Shown here: piece by piece, positions 1-11,901 of the stretch
Layout: every line of letters begins with the position of its first letter
Numbering within the stretch: position 1 is the first letter of the stretch
Position numbers and translations under genes: made by a program
The notes under the pieces: model-generated
What the model saw: only the letters and a program-made list of their open reading frames with translations
The model's database searches: none
Told to the model about the DNA's origin: nothing
Assembly (NCBI GenBank): GCA_038503075.1
Contig: JBCAML010000011.1
Location: 744,001-808,000 of the forward strand
Direction: 5' to 3'
DNA length: 64,000 nt
Origin: Gyromitra esculenta
Lineage: Eukaryota > Ascomycota > Pezizomycetes > Pezizales > Discinaceae

Positions 1-285
1 AATCGTCTTACTACTTCCATCCGACAGCCCACCGTAAGGAGACCGGACGCGAAAGAGAAAAAACAGTCTTTAAAAACTCCAAGTGTCGATGTATTCAACT
101 AGAAAATGCAGAAGAAAACCCCAACAACCGTCCAAGTCAAATCAATCACCCTCTCGTCATATGAAATCCCCATCTTCCGCCTTATTGTATTCATATCGTA
201 TAACACATCCAAATATAAAAAAAAACAAAAACATAAAAAAAAACGCCTTCCCCCCCGTCCATCCTTTCCAATGGCCCTCTTCCGA

Positions 286-971
286 TCATGAGGGGTAAAA
301 GCTGTCGCACTCCTCCTCCGTAACGATAATCTCGTGCACCGTCTCCGGCTTCTGGATCCCGTTATGGATAGTAATCTCCGACGATGACGGCAGGAATATG
401 TCTATTGCACACAAATCAGCCCCCCCGCGCCTCTACCAAAGATCAGCAATTCGAGCAGAAGGAACAAACCTTGATTCCAATCGAAGCCTTGGGACGTCTT
501 GACGCATGTTATCTATTTCCCCCCCCCCACCACCAGCACATTAGCCGACAAGCCTACGATAGAGCCCCCAGGAAGTTGTGGTGGCAATAGAGACGAGTTG
601 ACTTACCAGTCGCGGAGATCCATCCCGGATTCCCAAATCGAATACTGAATGCTCCACACGGCTGACCGAAGAGCCTATCAAAACAAACTCACGTCAGCCT
701 TGTGCTTCCCTCACATCCGAGCAAAGCAAAAAAAACAAAAACAAATAGTTTAGTGGCACAAAGGAAGGGGAGACATACTCAACAGTGAGGGACGCCGTCT
801 GTGATACATCATCGATCCCGAAGATGAAGATGAAGAGGAAGAGGAAGAGGGCGAAGTTGACAGTCTCGATGCTCGGTTACTAGGCGAGGTAGCACCAGAT
901 GAAGAGGCCGAGGACGAAGAGGAGGATGATCCGCCCGCTCTGCTAGGGATACGGATTGCGGCCGAAGACAT
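286..971 (-). CDS. Small Ser-rich protein of unknown function, spliced (provisional model)
   Basis: I do not recognise this gene. The first exon starts with ATG at 971 and encodes a low-complexity Ser-rich N-terminus ending in RRRPSLL, with a GTATGT donor near 784. A second exon lies at about 608-675 and the last at about 286-390. Reading on from the CTG|GTAAGT donor near 608 into the last exon gives a conserved-looking C-terminus that includes ITIHNGIQKPETVHE and an acidic EEECDSFYPS end before TGA at 286-288. The link between exons 1 and 2 is unresolved: the best donor puts exon 2 in one frame, while the frame that joins well to the last exon would need a weaker donor about 5 bases further on. 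No membrane segment or catalytic motif is visible. I infer a small fungal-specific protein. Confidence 0.35.
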
Positions 972-3580
972 GAGCAGGAAGATGTTTGGGGTGCGAGGAC
1001 TATGAGGGGATCCGAGTCGAAGAGAGGGGGGCTGCCCTGTTCTTATTGCTGTGGAGCCTGTGCTGCTGCTGGATGGATGGTGGAGGCGGTGTGCTCACGA
1101 GGGAGGGAGGAGGGAGGGATGTTATCGTTGAGTTGAGTTGAGCCGGGCGGCGTGGATAAACGGAATGACGATAGGTAGCAGGAGGTGAAGGATATGTACG
1201 AAGAAGCAGCAACGGCAATAAACGACGAAGCTTGCGATCGATCGAAGCTAGAGCTATATGGGAAGGGAAGGGAAGGGAAGGGAAGCCCGTGAACAGTCCA
1301 GCAATGGTGCCGCAGAACAGTAGAGAAGGGAAGAAGGAGGAGAAGCAGCAGCAGCAACAGCAGCAGCAACAGCACTGTAGCAATAAAGAAGGCAGGCAGT
1401 CACGATAAAAGAGAGAGCAGAGCAGAGCAGAGCAGGGTGAACGGGCTGGGCTCTGCTACACATATATGCAAATGAGGCTGCTCCCACGCCGCATGGCTCT
1501 CTGACACAGTTCCATGCAAACCCTCCCCTCCCCCAGACGGATATCCAGAAACCCAAGGCTGCCAGTCCTGCCTATCCTATCCCAGCCAGCCCAACAGAAA
1601 CAAGACATCCCACCCCCCCCACCATACGTCGCTCTCCGCGAGTGCGTTGACTCAGCGGTGCATGACATGACTCCACGTCGCCCGCTCGCTCGGCGCGGAG
1701 GGCTTCGCCCAGCCCTGGGTCCCGAGGTAACGCGTAAATTGCGGGCGGGATCATCAAACACGGAAGAGGATCCAGTTTCCCAATGCCCCACGGCGTCGTG
1801 CCAATCCAGAGGGGGAAACCCAACTCCCTGATCTTTGCTGCGGATGGAAATATGGGGTAGTGGGTAGGTGGGTATATGTAGGTAGTAGATAGTAGATGGT
1901 ATGTAGATACATATAGCTGCAGGTAATTGTAAATATGTAGCTAGCAAACCGGGCTAGGGATACATCTCTACGCTAGTGCTGAACGTTTGTTTTTTGTTTT
2001 ATTTTCCGTCGAGAGAAAAACAATAATAATTCGTTTCCTTAGGTCCCAGCCCACAGATAGGAGGGAGGGAGGGGAGGTTTTTTTCTCTCTCTTGTGCTTT
2101 TAAAGATTGGCACTCAGTCAGGCCTGCACGCACTGCGCATCCCTTTTTTTCCTTTTCTTTTCTTTTCTTTTCTTCTTACACTGCCTGCCTCTACCAAAGT
2201 AACTGCCCAGCCAGTCCCGATCGCCAGATTGATTAACTTTCCAGGCACGCAACCCCCCCCCCAAGTCCAGTGCGCTATGCTGTCATACGCCAATGCTACT
2301 ATCTGCCGGTATCTACATATCTAATCGATAGCCGTTGCCGCCTCCCTAACCCAACAAGGGAAACAAAGCTTACTCTACTCCACTCTACATCCAGCATGAA
2401 ACAAAGGGATTGAAGAAGCTCTAGCCCTGAGTCTTCCGAACCAAACAGCCAGCAGCCTTTCTCCCCGGCGGAAACGAAACTTATCCAGCTAAACCGTGTT
2501 TCATCACCAACTATCACCAACCCCACGACTAGGCTCAATCTCAATGTCGAAAAAAGTTCAACCACCGTCACCAGCGAACAGGAAAACTACCCCCCAAATA
2601 CTCAAATTTGGAGCTGCACTTTAATCCACCACAACCACTGTACACGCACGCACTAAAAAATAAAAACAAAAACAAAAAAAACAAGCATCACCCTATACCT
2701 TCCGGTTCCATTCAAACTCTCCACCTTTCTTTCTTTCTTTCCATCACCAAAAACCCTCCAATGCGCCATTGAATTTAACGAATCGAAAAAAAAAAGGCCA
2801 TACACGAAAGAAAAAAAATATTCAAAAACAACCACCAATCCAAGTTTAAAAAAAAAAACACCCCCCTCCTCGAGGCTAAAGGTACTAGAGATAAATAATG
2901 GACAAACATACATACATACGATAAACAGAGATATTAGTGTAACCTCTCTCCCTCCTCTCCCCGATTTTGAAAAACTCGGCCTCGGTCCTGCCGTAGGACG
3001 AGAGTATATACTAAAGTAAACCACGTTGGCCTACTTTCTTGTTCATGGGGGTGAATGATCGATCATGCAAAACCGAAACCCAAATCAACACCCACAAACA
3101 AGCAAAGTAATAAATAAAAACCGTGCCCCGAAAAGAAAAAGGGTATATGGATCGAGAAAAAAAGAAGTGAAGATCATTGACAGTGATATGTCAAAATCAG
3201 ACGTAGTTAGAAGAAGATAGGGAATCAAAGATAAAACCTGAACCTGAATCACCGTATAAAAACAAGAAAATAGACTCAAGGAAACTAAACGAGGCTTGAA
3301 GCAGTGCAATAAGTAAGAAATCACCATCCCCGCCCCCATCGACGACCTAGCTCCACCAAGCAACGTTCAAACGTTATCCCATTACTGAAAAAAGAGACAA
3401 GAAACAATATCCCCAGAACATTCCCTACCAACATACTCCCCCAATACCTAGTAAAAAAAAAAAGCTCGCAAACAAGAATACTAGAGAAAGGGAAAGGAAA
3501 GGAACAAAAGAAACATTGGGGTTACATTTCCCTCATTCATATCGTATCACCCGATCCTCTTTGTCGCGGTCGTCGATTGG
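972..3580. other. Intergenic region, low complexity, no supportable gene
   Basis: This stretch lies between the start of the small Ser-rich gene and the 3' end of the RasGAP gene. It holds GGGAA and CAGCAG repeats (1260-1375), T-, A- and TTTTC-rich runs (2150-2175, 2680-2880) and GTAG-type repeats (1860-1930). Open frames here are compositional and show no recognisable protein. It probably contains the 5' leader and promoter of the first gene and the 3' UTR of the RasGAP gene. Confidence 0.5.
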
Positions 3581-6498
3581 TCACCAATTCTTCTTTCTTG
3601 CAAACCTCTTATTAAGTAGTGCCAGGACCTTTGGCACATTAAACTGGACGTATTCTAAATCTAGCTCGTCGTGGTTATTCTGCTGCATTTCTAGCAAATC
3701 GTCTAGCTTTAGATCGAGCTCAAGGAGTCCTCGGTTACGCCCTGAGATTAAAGAATCCACGATAAGCTTATGCATATTCCCAGAAGGATAGCCCGGAGAG
3801 GGGAGATGCAGGCCGGTAGGCTCCTCACCTTTGTAATGAAGCGAGATAACGAATGTCCCAGGAGTTGGAGAAGTAATTGTAAAAAAGATGTTTGCACGGC
3901 TATTAGGGTTAGTAACAAGCGCCGTTTTTTCGTGGGAATTAGAGAGGGAACATACCGATTATCTGGGACATTGCTCTTCTGGATAACGCCTTCTTTCTCA
4001 AGTTGCTGATGGGTAAACTTGTATGGCCCCAGAACTTGATGCTTTTGTTGTTTACTCCTTTGTTTCCCTTCTGACTGGCTCCGTACGTTATGCAAATAGG
4101 ACTTATAAGTCTCTAACTGGCTCACCAGGTACGCATTATGATCCCGAATCGTCTTATAGACTTCATCGAGTTTCTTTGATTCCTCCATGACCTTTTCCTT
4201 CAGGGAGCCCAGATGCACGAGCTCCTGTTCAACTTCCTCCTGGAGAATCTGATAGTTGTCTAAATCCGTGATGACTCCCAGATCCTTTAGCTGATTCAGC
4301 AATTCTAGCCCTCTCATTCCCTTCCTGAACATGCCCATATCCTTCATTGTTGCTGCTGTATCCGCGATCTTTCGTAGGTTAAGGGGTCTTCTGACCGCCG
4401 GCGACAGGGGCGGGAGTGTTCGCAGAAGCTGTACAAATATCGACTTGGCCTCCATAAAGTATACATCCTCTTGAGTGATATCTAGGGCGGCAGACAAGTC
4501 TGTAATCACATATTTGTTAGCGTAACCACCTGAGGGAAGAAACCACCCATCAATCGTACCATCAATGGCACTCTCCCATCGACTAAATAGCGGTAAGTTA
4601 ATCGCCCTGTTTTCCTTCCTTGGCAACTGTGGCGGGGCAGCCCCAAGCTCTCCGAGAAGCATCGTGAGATGTTCAGTGTCGCGTCCCTGTAACTTGTTAA
4701 TTTTAGCCCCGCCCCACAGTACCAAGCACTAGCTTTCAGTTAGGATTGCGTACCAATTCCTTCGAATGTTTCTCGAGCAAGGTGTGAGTAGCGTAAACTT
4801 CGTTCAATGTGATATTCAGCTCAAGATCCTTCTTTGATAAGGCGACATAATTATCCATCTCCAGCGACTCGTAAAAGTCTCCCACCTCACAAAGGTCGTT
4901 AAGAAACTTGTTAATACGAACTTTGTTATTCGAGATGAAAGGCGAGAGTTTTGCCATGTATGGCTCCTTGGAATACGACGGTTTATTCGCCAAGTTCTGC
5001 AGCATCTTTGCGATCAGAGTTAAAGTCCGCCTTGGATGCTCCGACGGGTTATTATCAATGAGCATGTACGAGCGTGGGGTGACAATCGCTGGATTCAAGA
5101 ACCGCAGAAAAAAGAAACTGCCAATGAGCGTGCATATAACCTGATCCTTCGCATCCGGATATTTCCTCCTTGTCAGAGACCGAATCTGCTTACAGATCCA
5201 TCGAATTCCGTACGGCGTCTCGTTGATATTGTCGATAATCGTTGCCAAGAAGGTATTCGCGAGCTCCATCAACATAGTCAAGCGTGGCTCAATGATCGCT
5301 TGTACCTGAGGATTCTCCGCGGCCTCTTCCACAGACACACTGCGCGGCATATTGGCCGGAAGAGTGCCTGTATCTTCCTCCACGTTCTTAACCATCCGCT
5401 CGTAGACTTTCAATGGGTTAATTTCAAGGTTCAGATCCTTGAGCTCAATCAAGGTGTTGATTTGCTTCGCAAGGACAACCTTCAGGTAGCTTTGTCCAGG
5501 CCCACGTCGAGTGTAAGTAGTCATCATCCGAGATACGGGGGTGTTCGCACGGAGAAGAGATGAGTATTCGGGAGTAGTTTCGAATTGAGCAGAGAGAACG
5601 GACTTCACGGTAGGGATCAATAAGTAACGTTCCACGACATATAAGGCACAGCCGGATGAAAACCAAACAAACCTGAAACATGGTAAGCAGAAGATGCTCT
5701 TCGCGGCTCTCATACTGGTTCCCGTAGATCGTAAACATCACTGTTTGCAAAAGCGAGTCGATCTCGGACATGCTAACAAGTCGGCAGAGCGACGCAATGT
5801 GTCGCGGTTCAGACTGGAGGAGGAAAAACAAATTGCCGTACTGCTGCGTCTTCTGATCGTTCGGAAATGTTCCTTCTTGTAGTTCTGATGATTCGTCGAA
5901 ATGGCTTGCGACCTCATTTTGCTGCGGTGTAAAACCACCCTCGTGTTAGTACCCCTGAACCACTCGAGGAAAATTACACGAAAGGGCAAAGTGTGAAGGT
6001 AAATACTAACTTCTTCCAACGCCATTCGGTTCTGAATAAGCAGCGCTATCCGTGAATCCAAATACCTCACATCTTTTTCCAACACGAAGTTCTTTTTCGA
6101 TTGCGACGAGATCTTCGTTTTGAGGTCGCGAAGCGTTTTCTGGACTATGGACGCACCAATAAAACAAATAAGATTCACGGCCTAAGTAAAGCAACCCGCG
6201 CTATCTTGACCCCGAGAAACAATGGGGGATTTTTATCAGATTTAAAGGAGGAAGAAAAAAAGTAAAGCTGACCTCTTGCAAGCTCATCCTCAATTTCAAT
6301 GTCCTTGTCGTGCGCAGACATAGATAAATACAACGCCGTAACGCTGTACCTCTTTGAAGCCCTTACGGACCTCGGCCCATCAGACCCAATCGTATTCTGC
6401 CTTGAAACCGGTGTGAAGGTAGACGGCGCAAAGCTCGAAGACGTAGACGACGTCGAGTTCCTCGCCGAAGGGGCGAGCATTGTGGTAGTGACGGACAT
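3581..6498 (-). CDS. gapA: Ras GTPase-activating protein (GapA/Gap1 type, RasGAP plus RasGAP C-terminal domain)
   Basis: A RasGAP stimulates GTP hydrolysis by Ras and switches Ras signalling off in polarity and morphogenesis. The model has six exons (6498-6273, 6144-6011, 5921-5673, 5602-4754, 4686-3956, 3899-3581), all junctions in phase, giving about 835 aa. A Ser/Thr-rich N-terminus is followed by a short coiled region ([13 protein letters not shown]) and the catalytic RasGAP domain with the family signature FLRFLNPAI. The C-terminal domain follows, opening with [14 protein letters not shown], continuing with a coiled coil ([17 protein letters not shown]) and ending in [17 protein letters not shown], typical of RasGAP_C. 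Introns carry clear branch points, for example TACTAACC before 3899. The first in-frame ATG is at 6498; the frame stays open to about 6585 without an ATG, so an additional upstream exon is possible. The gene symbol follows the Aspergillus GapA family by architecture. Confidence 0.87.
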
Positions 6499-6585
6499 TG
6501 TGGAAGAGGAGGCCGAGAAGCCTGGCCTCTGCAGCACGGCTGCCTGTGTAGGGAGCGCTATGGTGGCGGTAGTGAACGGGTTCAA

Positions 6586-9037
6586 GGGAGCTTTATTTAT
6601 TTTTTAAAAAAAATAACAAGTATTTAAGCTAGAACGTGGTAATAACAGATGAACGGATCTTGGCTGAGAAAAGTTGTCGAAGATGCGAAGTTGAAAACAC
6701 GAAAAACGAAAGAAGAACAAAGAAACCGTTTAGCGTTAGCTAGCTGGCTGGTTAACTGGTGGGTGGGCCAGCACAAGCGCTGGCTGGGTAGCTGGATAGC
6801 TGGGCGTAGAGAAACGCTTGGTTGATTGGTTGATGAGGTTTGATGAATTGGGAGGGACCGATTTTAGTGGATAGATGAGCTGTTGAGCAATTAAGAGAAG
6901 GAATAGCAGCTGGAGTGTTCGAGACAACCGTCCGGTGGATGGGATGGGTGGATAGAGATGGATGGATGGACAGGGGAACAGGGTAGAGTAGCGAGTGGGT
7001 GGGTGGGGGGGGTGGATGGATGCTCCAAGCGTGTATTGTCTATTGGACTTATTGCTCAACCTGTCCTATCAGTACCCTTTGGTGCCTGTTGCTAATAAGT
7101 CTCCATGGGACAGGGAATTGAGATTGGGCAAGGTGGTTGACGTGAATCAAGCAAAAGAGCTGCAGGGCAATGGGGAAGAGTTTGCTTCGAGGAGCTAGGA
7201 GGACGAGTGAGGACCGGCAGCCAGAACGAGCAACACTAATGTCAAACGAAACAACGAAGAAGATAAGTAGAAGAATAAGGCGAAGAAAAGAAAAGAAAAG
7301 AAAAAAGATTAGAACAGAAAAAGAAGATATGCACCCTGGTTCTCGCTGCTCTGACCAAAAAAAGGAAAAGAAAAGCTCCTAGACACCCAGCAGAGTCCGA
7401 TCAAAGGAAGGAAGGGGCAGGGAAGACGAGAAGAGCACGGAATGGATGGATGGATGGAAGGGAAAGGAGAAGAGAGGGAAGAGTCGAGATGCAGTCGCTG
7501 GACACAAAAGGGGACAGAGAGATGCCACTAGAATCAAAGCAACAGGAACTCTCTATCCGAGCCTGGGCGACAGCAGCACAAGCCAGGGAACGAGAAGACG
7601 AACGGGACCAGGACCGGCAAAGACAGGAGTAAGAAAGGAGCAGCAGCAACGAACAGGAACAGGCACAGGAACAGGCACAGGAACAGCAACAGGAACAGGA
7701 ACAGCAGATGTTCCCGAATAACTGAGCGGACCTGATCTGATCTGAACTGAACGCCCCATATGTAGGGAAGGGGTGTGTATGGGGGGCACCGGCGGCACCA
7801 TCTTCTTCTGCATCCCCCCATCGTCCAACAGTCCCATATGTACATGTATCCCCAATCCCAGCTCCTCCATCACATCTAACCATCGGCCCACCCTCCTTCT
7901 CCGCAATGTAGGAAATAAAGTAGATATCCCGCATCACACCTGCATCTCTTGTTCGCAACCGTTCGTCTAACTTTGTTTTCCCGCAAGCCCGCCAGGCACA
8001 ATCTAAAGCTGCATCGATTTCGGCCGAAGCCTAACGGCAACCCAGCGGAAAACAATATCAGCAGTGGGGAAGCAGGCACAAAAAAATGAAAAAAACCCCG
8101 TCGTTTGTTGCTTGCTTGCCTGCCTACCTGCCTACATACGCGAGGGGCTTGCTTAGTGCATACACTACACGGCATTCTGCATAACCTTTCTTTTCTGTTC
8201 AGGGGCACGGACGGTGCTGCATACCGGAAATAGTTGAAAAAGGGAGGATAACGTTATTGGACCGGTACCGGGTGTTCTCTGTGGTACCTGCCTCTTGCCA
8301 TCACGAGAAAGAGGAGGAGCAGTCCAAAATAAAAATAAAAATAGCTGGGCCAACACAGAGCAGGCGAATCTGCGAAGCGACAAAAAAACTAAAACTAAAA
8401 CTAAAACTAAGCGAGTGTAAATCACAAAAGTAAAAAAAACCCTCGAGCCAGACTTGAAGACCAGAACCAAGAACCAGAAAATCAACCTCCACCCCCCCAA
8501 TCGAACCCCATCACAAGCCAGCGTCAAAACGGGCAATACCCATCACTGGGGTAACAGTGAGCTCATAACGTCACCTCGCAATCTGTGACCACTTAGCTTT
8601 CCTTTTTCGTGTTGGTCCCTGAACTGGCGGGGTTTGAAGGGCCAGGGGGGCGAGAAGGGAGGGTGTCGCGGGTGCCAAACTCGGCTTCCTCCATTTCGGG
8701 TTCGACACACACGTTTTTAATCATCGACACGTGCACAATTGCGCTTCACATCGCTCCTGCTTTGCATGAGCGACCGCTTATCGTTTGGTCGCTTGTTTAG
8801 CCCTAATGTTCCACCAGGCTTCCACACAAACTTTTATCGAGCTACCTTTGCGAGCTACATTTTTTTGTAAAATGGTATTTTCCATCTACCTAGACATCCC
8901 TCAAATGATACATATAGATCAAACACCCAATTTGCTAAGAAACATACACCGTAACCCTAAAGTAAAAGAATACCACCTATAAGAATGCTAAGGGGAAAAG
9001 AGAAAGAAACTACCATATCCTCCCTATTATCGTACAA
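6586..9037. other. Intergenic region with simple repeats, no supportable gene
   Basis: This stretch lies between the RasGAP 5' end and the 3' end of rrp6. It contains GGAT/GGTT-type runs (6740-7025), GAAAAG-rich sequence (7270-7380), GGATGGAT (7440-7460) and an AGGAACAGGCAC-type tandem array (7650-7710). Another run, AAACTAAAACT, is near 8390. The long open frames on both strands at 7400-7960 follow from these repeats. Part of 6600-7000 is the likely RasGAP promoter and leader. Confidence 0.5.
7650..7710. repeat. Tandem repeat of AGGAACA/AGGCACA units
   Basis: Units of 6 bp (GGAACA, GGCACA, GCAACA) alternate over about 60 bases in non-coding DNA. This is a microsatellite-like array with no further function visible. 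Confidence 0.7.
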
Positions 9038-11901
9038 CTACTGCTTAAACGTGTGCGACTTCCCCGATCGTTCGCGCTGACCCCTACTCATCCCTCTCGG
9101 CGCATCGCCAGATTTTGTATACGGATCAAAAACCTTTTTTGGCTGCTTCTGCTGTTTCCCATCCTTCCCTCCAGTTTTATGTTGTTTATGGGTATTGAAG
9201 ACAGGTGGGGCCTTGCTGTAATCGAACGGCTTAAAGGGCTGTCCAGCTTCCTCCATATCCCCCTGACCCTCATCGTTTCCCTCCTCTTGCGCCCGGTCCT
9301 TCTTTTCCTTCTTATTCCTCTTGTGCGTCGAATTATCACCTGAGTCCTGGAGATCCACTCCTTGGAGGTTTTCTATATACTGCGTCTCGGTCTGAACAGG
9401 GGCTCTGGAATCTGTACCCTCCTCAAACTTCCTCTTCTTCGCACCACCTAACGACTTCACCACAATGATGTCATCCTCCTTTTTCCGCTGGCGATCGACG
9501 GCCTTAACGTATTCGTGTTCTGCGCGTGCACCTGGGTCCGTACTCTTTTGAACGGGCCTATTCTGCTCTTCTGGAGTCACAAAGACTGCGGCAGTCAGTT
9601 GCGGTAGTGGAATAGCAAGCCTGACATCCTCATTGACATCAGCCTTGGCAGTTCTGACAGCCCCCCATCTACTACTCCCGAATACGCCACCCCAGAATAT
9701 TGATCCATCCCCATGGATTTCTGTAGCGACTATGGACTTGCCCCCAAAGACATTTGATAGGGCGTATTTAGGATTAAAAGTGTTATTTTTAGGAGCCATT
9801 TTAGTGTGAGCCTCTACCACTGGCATGGCTGGCACGACTGGCGCGGCTGGCACGACTGGCGCGGCTGGGACGACTGGCACGACTGGCACGACTGGCACGA
9901 CTGGCACGACTGGCACAAGCGGGAAGGCTGGCACGGCTGGCGCGAGCACTGCCATTGGCGAGGAAGAGCGTTCTTCGTCATACGTTAAATCTATTGGCGC
10001 ACTTGCTTTCGCCTCACGGACGACAGCTAAAAGCTCTTCGGCCCGCGCTCGAACAACGTGTGATGTTGGTGTGCATATCCTTAACAAGGCCTTAACATCT
10101 GTTGGCATCTGGCGAGCTAGAATGGTTATTTGGTGTTTGGGAAGGACGTAATGGACTCCTTCGTCTTCTTCCCTGGCGGTGGTATCACGCCATTGGTGGA
10201 CAGCTTTATAGATTGCTTCTTCGACATGGTTAAGATGGCCGTGGCGGAGTGCGTTGTACCATCCTGCAGGACCGTCACCATTCTCGGCGTCGTAAGCTTC
10301 ACGCTCATAACGTTTAAGGGAGCCATCCCTAGAGTCGTTAAGGACATGCGTAATAATGTCCGTTTCAGGGTAACCAGGATTAGATATCTCCAGAAGTTCA
10401 TTACGAATACAATCGTAAATATAAAGTAGGAAATGTGTGTCGGAACGGGCGTAGTTAAACATCTCTGGTGTCAGCGGCCTTTTATGATGGCATATTAGTA
10501 AGCAACAATAATAGCATAGACAATACTAAGAGATTATCTCACCTAATCCTCCAGTCCGCAAGTTGGTATTGTTTATCAGCGTCAAAGTCGACGTATTTTT
10601 TTAGTAGGTAAGCAAGTCCACGGCCTGGAAATCCCAAAGCCTTGGCAGCAAAATAGGTATCAAAAAGCCCCACAAGATAAAGCCCGAAATCTCTCTGAAG
10701 CCATTTGACATCCATAAAAGATCCATGTAAGACCTACAAATTATCAATAAACAGTAGTTCTATCGAGCGATGATGAATCAACAAACCTTGATAATATTAG
10801 GATCAGCGAACACTTCGTTTAAAGCTTGAAGCTCCACTCTTAGCGACAATGTATCGATAATCCAGTCTTGATCCCTTGTACTGATTTGCATCAAACAAGT
10901 AAAGCCGATATATGACCTAGTATCATGATGCTCTAGGTCAACAGCAATTTCTTCAGCTTTCTTTAGTTGATTGATCATTTCGTCAAGTGTGTCCTTTGTA
11001 TCCACCCAAATGGCGGTCGTTTCCTCAAATGGTTGGTACATGATGGGATCTTGTTTTAAGTAGATACTCCAAGGAACGTCTAGGCTCCGAATCTCGGTTT
11101 CGTAAGGGTGAGTATACCTATGGCCTTGTGTTAGCAGAAATAGGCGAAAGTATTTCATTTGCAAAGAGTCAACATACTGCTCAACACCGTCTTCATTCAG
11201 CTCTAGGCGGATACTATCTTCTAGGGGTATTTTAGCGTGAGGCTTGGTCCGAAGAATCGGCTTGAAAGGCGTTGTATCAAAGTTATTGATTTTGTCCTCG
11301 AATTTAAGTTGTGGCTTTGCCATTTGACTCGATTTCCATGAAGTAGCCTTCTGCACTGGCCCATCATATGGCCTCGGTACATATCCCCTCTGTGTTCTAT
11401 GCTGTGATGTTCAATTATGGTTAGCGAACTTCCCCAGAGGGCTCTCGAAGGTGATATTGCTTACCATCAATGCACCAGGCAAAGGTTCGGGATTTTTATG
11501 CTTAATAGCACCAGTGTATTCATCCAAGCAAGTGTCCTATATCATGCACGTCAACCATCAACACTTTCATCAACGATATAGAGCGGAAACGAGGTACGTA
11601 CTGCTTTCTCCAACATAAAATCGACGACCTCTATAACATCACCCCATTTTGTGTCGACATCGTCAACGTCAGTCATCTTCGGAGCAGCAAGATCTGACCC
11701 CCTAGACGCGCTCTTCAAAAGTTGATTTGCTAGAGCTAAGATGCGCGCGCTTGTCTCGTCAAGAGCTCCATTAAAGTCAGGGTTAGAAGAGCGCTGGAAG
11801 GAAACATCTTCGGCTGCGATGCGCCCAGAAGTTTGAACGGAACTCATGATGGAAGTAAAGATTCCATCTTGAAAGGCAGTAAAGTTCTCTTCAGGATTCA
11901 T
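9038..11901 (-). CDS. rrp6: Exosome exoribonuclease Rrp6 (EXOSC10 family)
   Basis: Rrp6 is the nuclear-exosome 3'-5' exoribonuclease that processes and degrades rRNA, snoRNA and aberrant transcripts. Six exons (11901-11602, 11536-11465, 11401-11178, 11117-10787, 10733-10543, 10478-9038) join in phase to about 852 aa. After the N-terminal domain the DEDD-Y exonuclease is clear: exo I in [12 protein letters not shown], exo II in [18 protein letters not shown], exo III in [15 protein letters not shown] with its YxxxD. An HRDC segment follows ([20 protein letters not shown]). The C-terminus is lysine-rich and charged and ends in SGKSHTFKQ. An unusual Val-Pro-rich repeat (about 9810-9960) separates HRDC and tail. 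Exo II reads HGSF where relatives I remember read HGA-; the catalytic Asp is kept. ATG at 11901 is the first in frame. Confidence 0.95.
9815..9925 (-). repeat. In-frame 9-bp minisatellite inside rrp6 (VPVVPVVP / [11 protein letters not shown])
   Basis: GGCACGACT-type 9-bp units and GGCGCGGCT variants repeat about a dozen times on the plus strand. Read on the coding strand they give alternating Pro and Val/Ala. The unit is a multiple of three, so gain or loss of units keeps the frame. Confidence 0.85.

Noticed and set aside
1000..1947. Minus- and plus-strand open frames rich in Leu, Cys and Pro
   Set aside because: Low-complexity translation of CAGCAG and GGGAA repeats; no splice structure or family match.
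6499..6585. N-terminal extension of the RasGAP
   Set aside because: The frame is open but starts at TTG, and no ATG occurs before an upstream stop; 6498 is the first in-frame ATG. An extra upstream exon remains possible.
7401..7958. Long overlapping open frames on both strands
   Set aside because: They follow from GGAT and GGAACA/GGCACA repeats, have no domain and show the same periodic residues in several frames.
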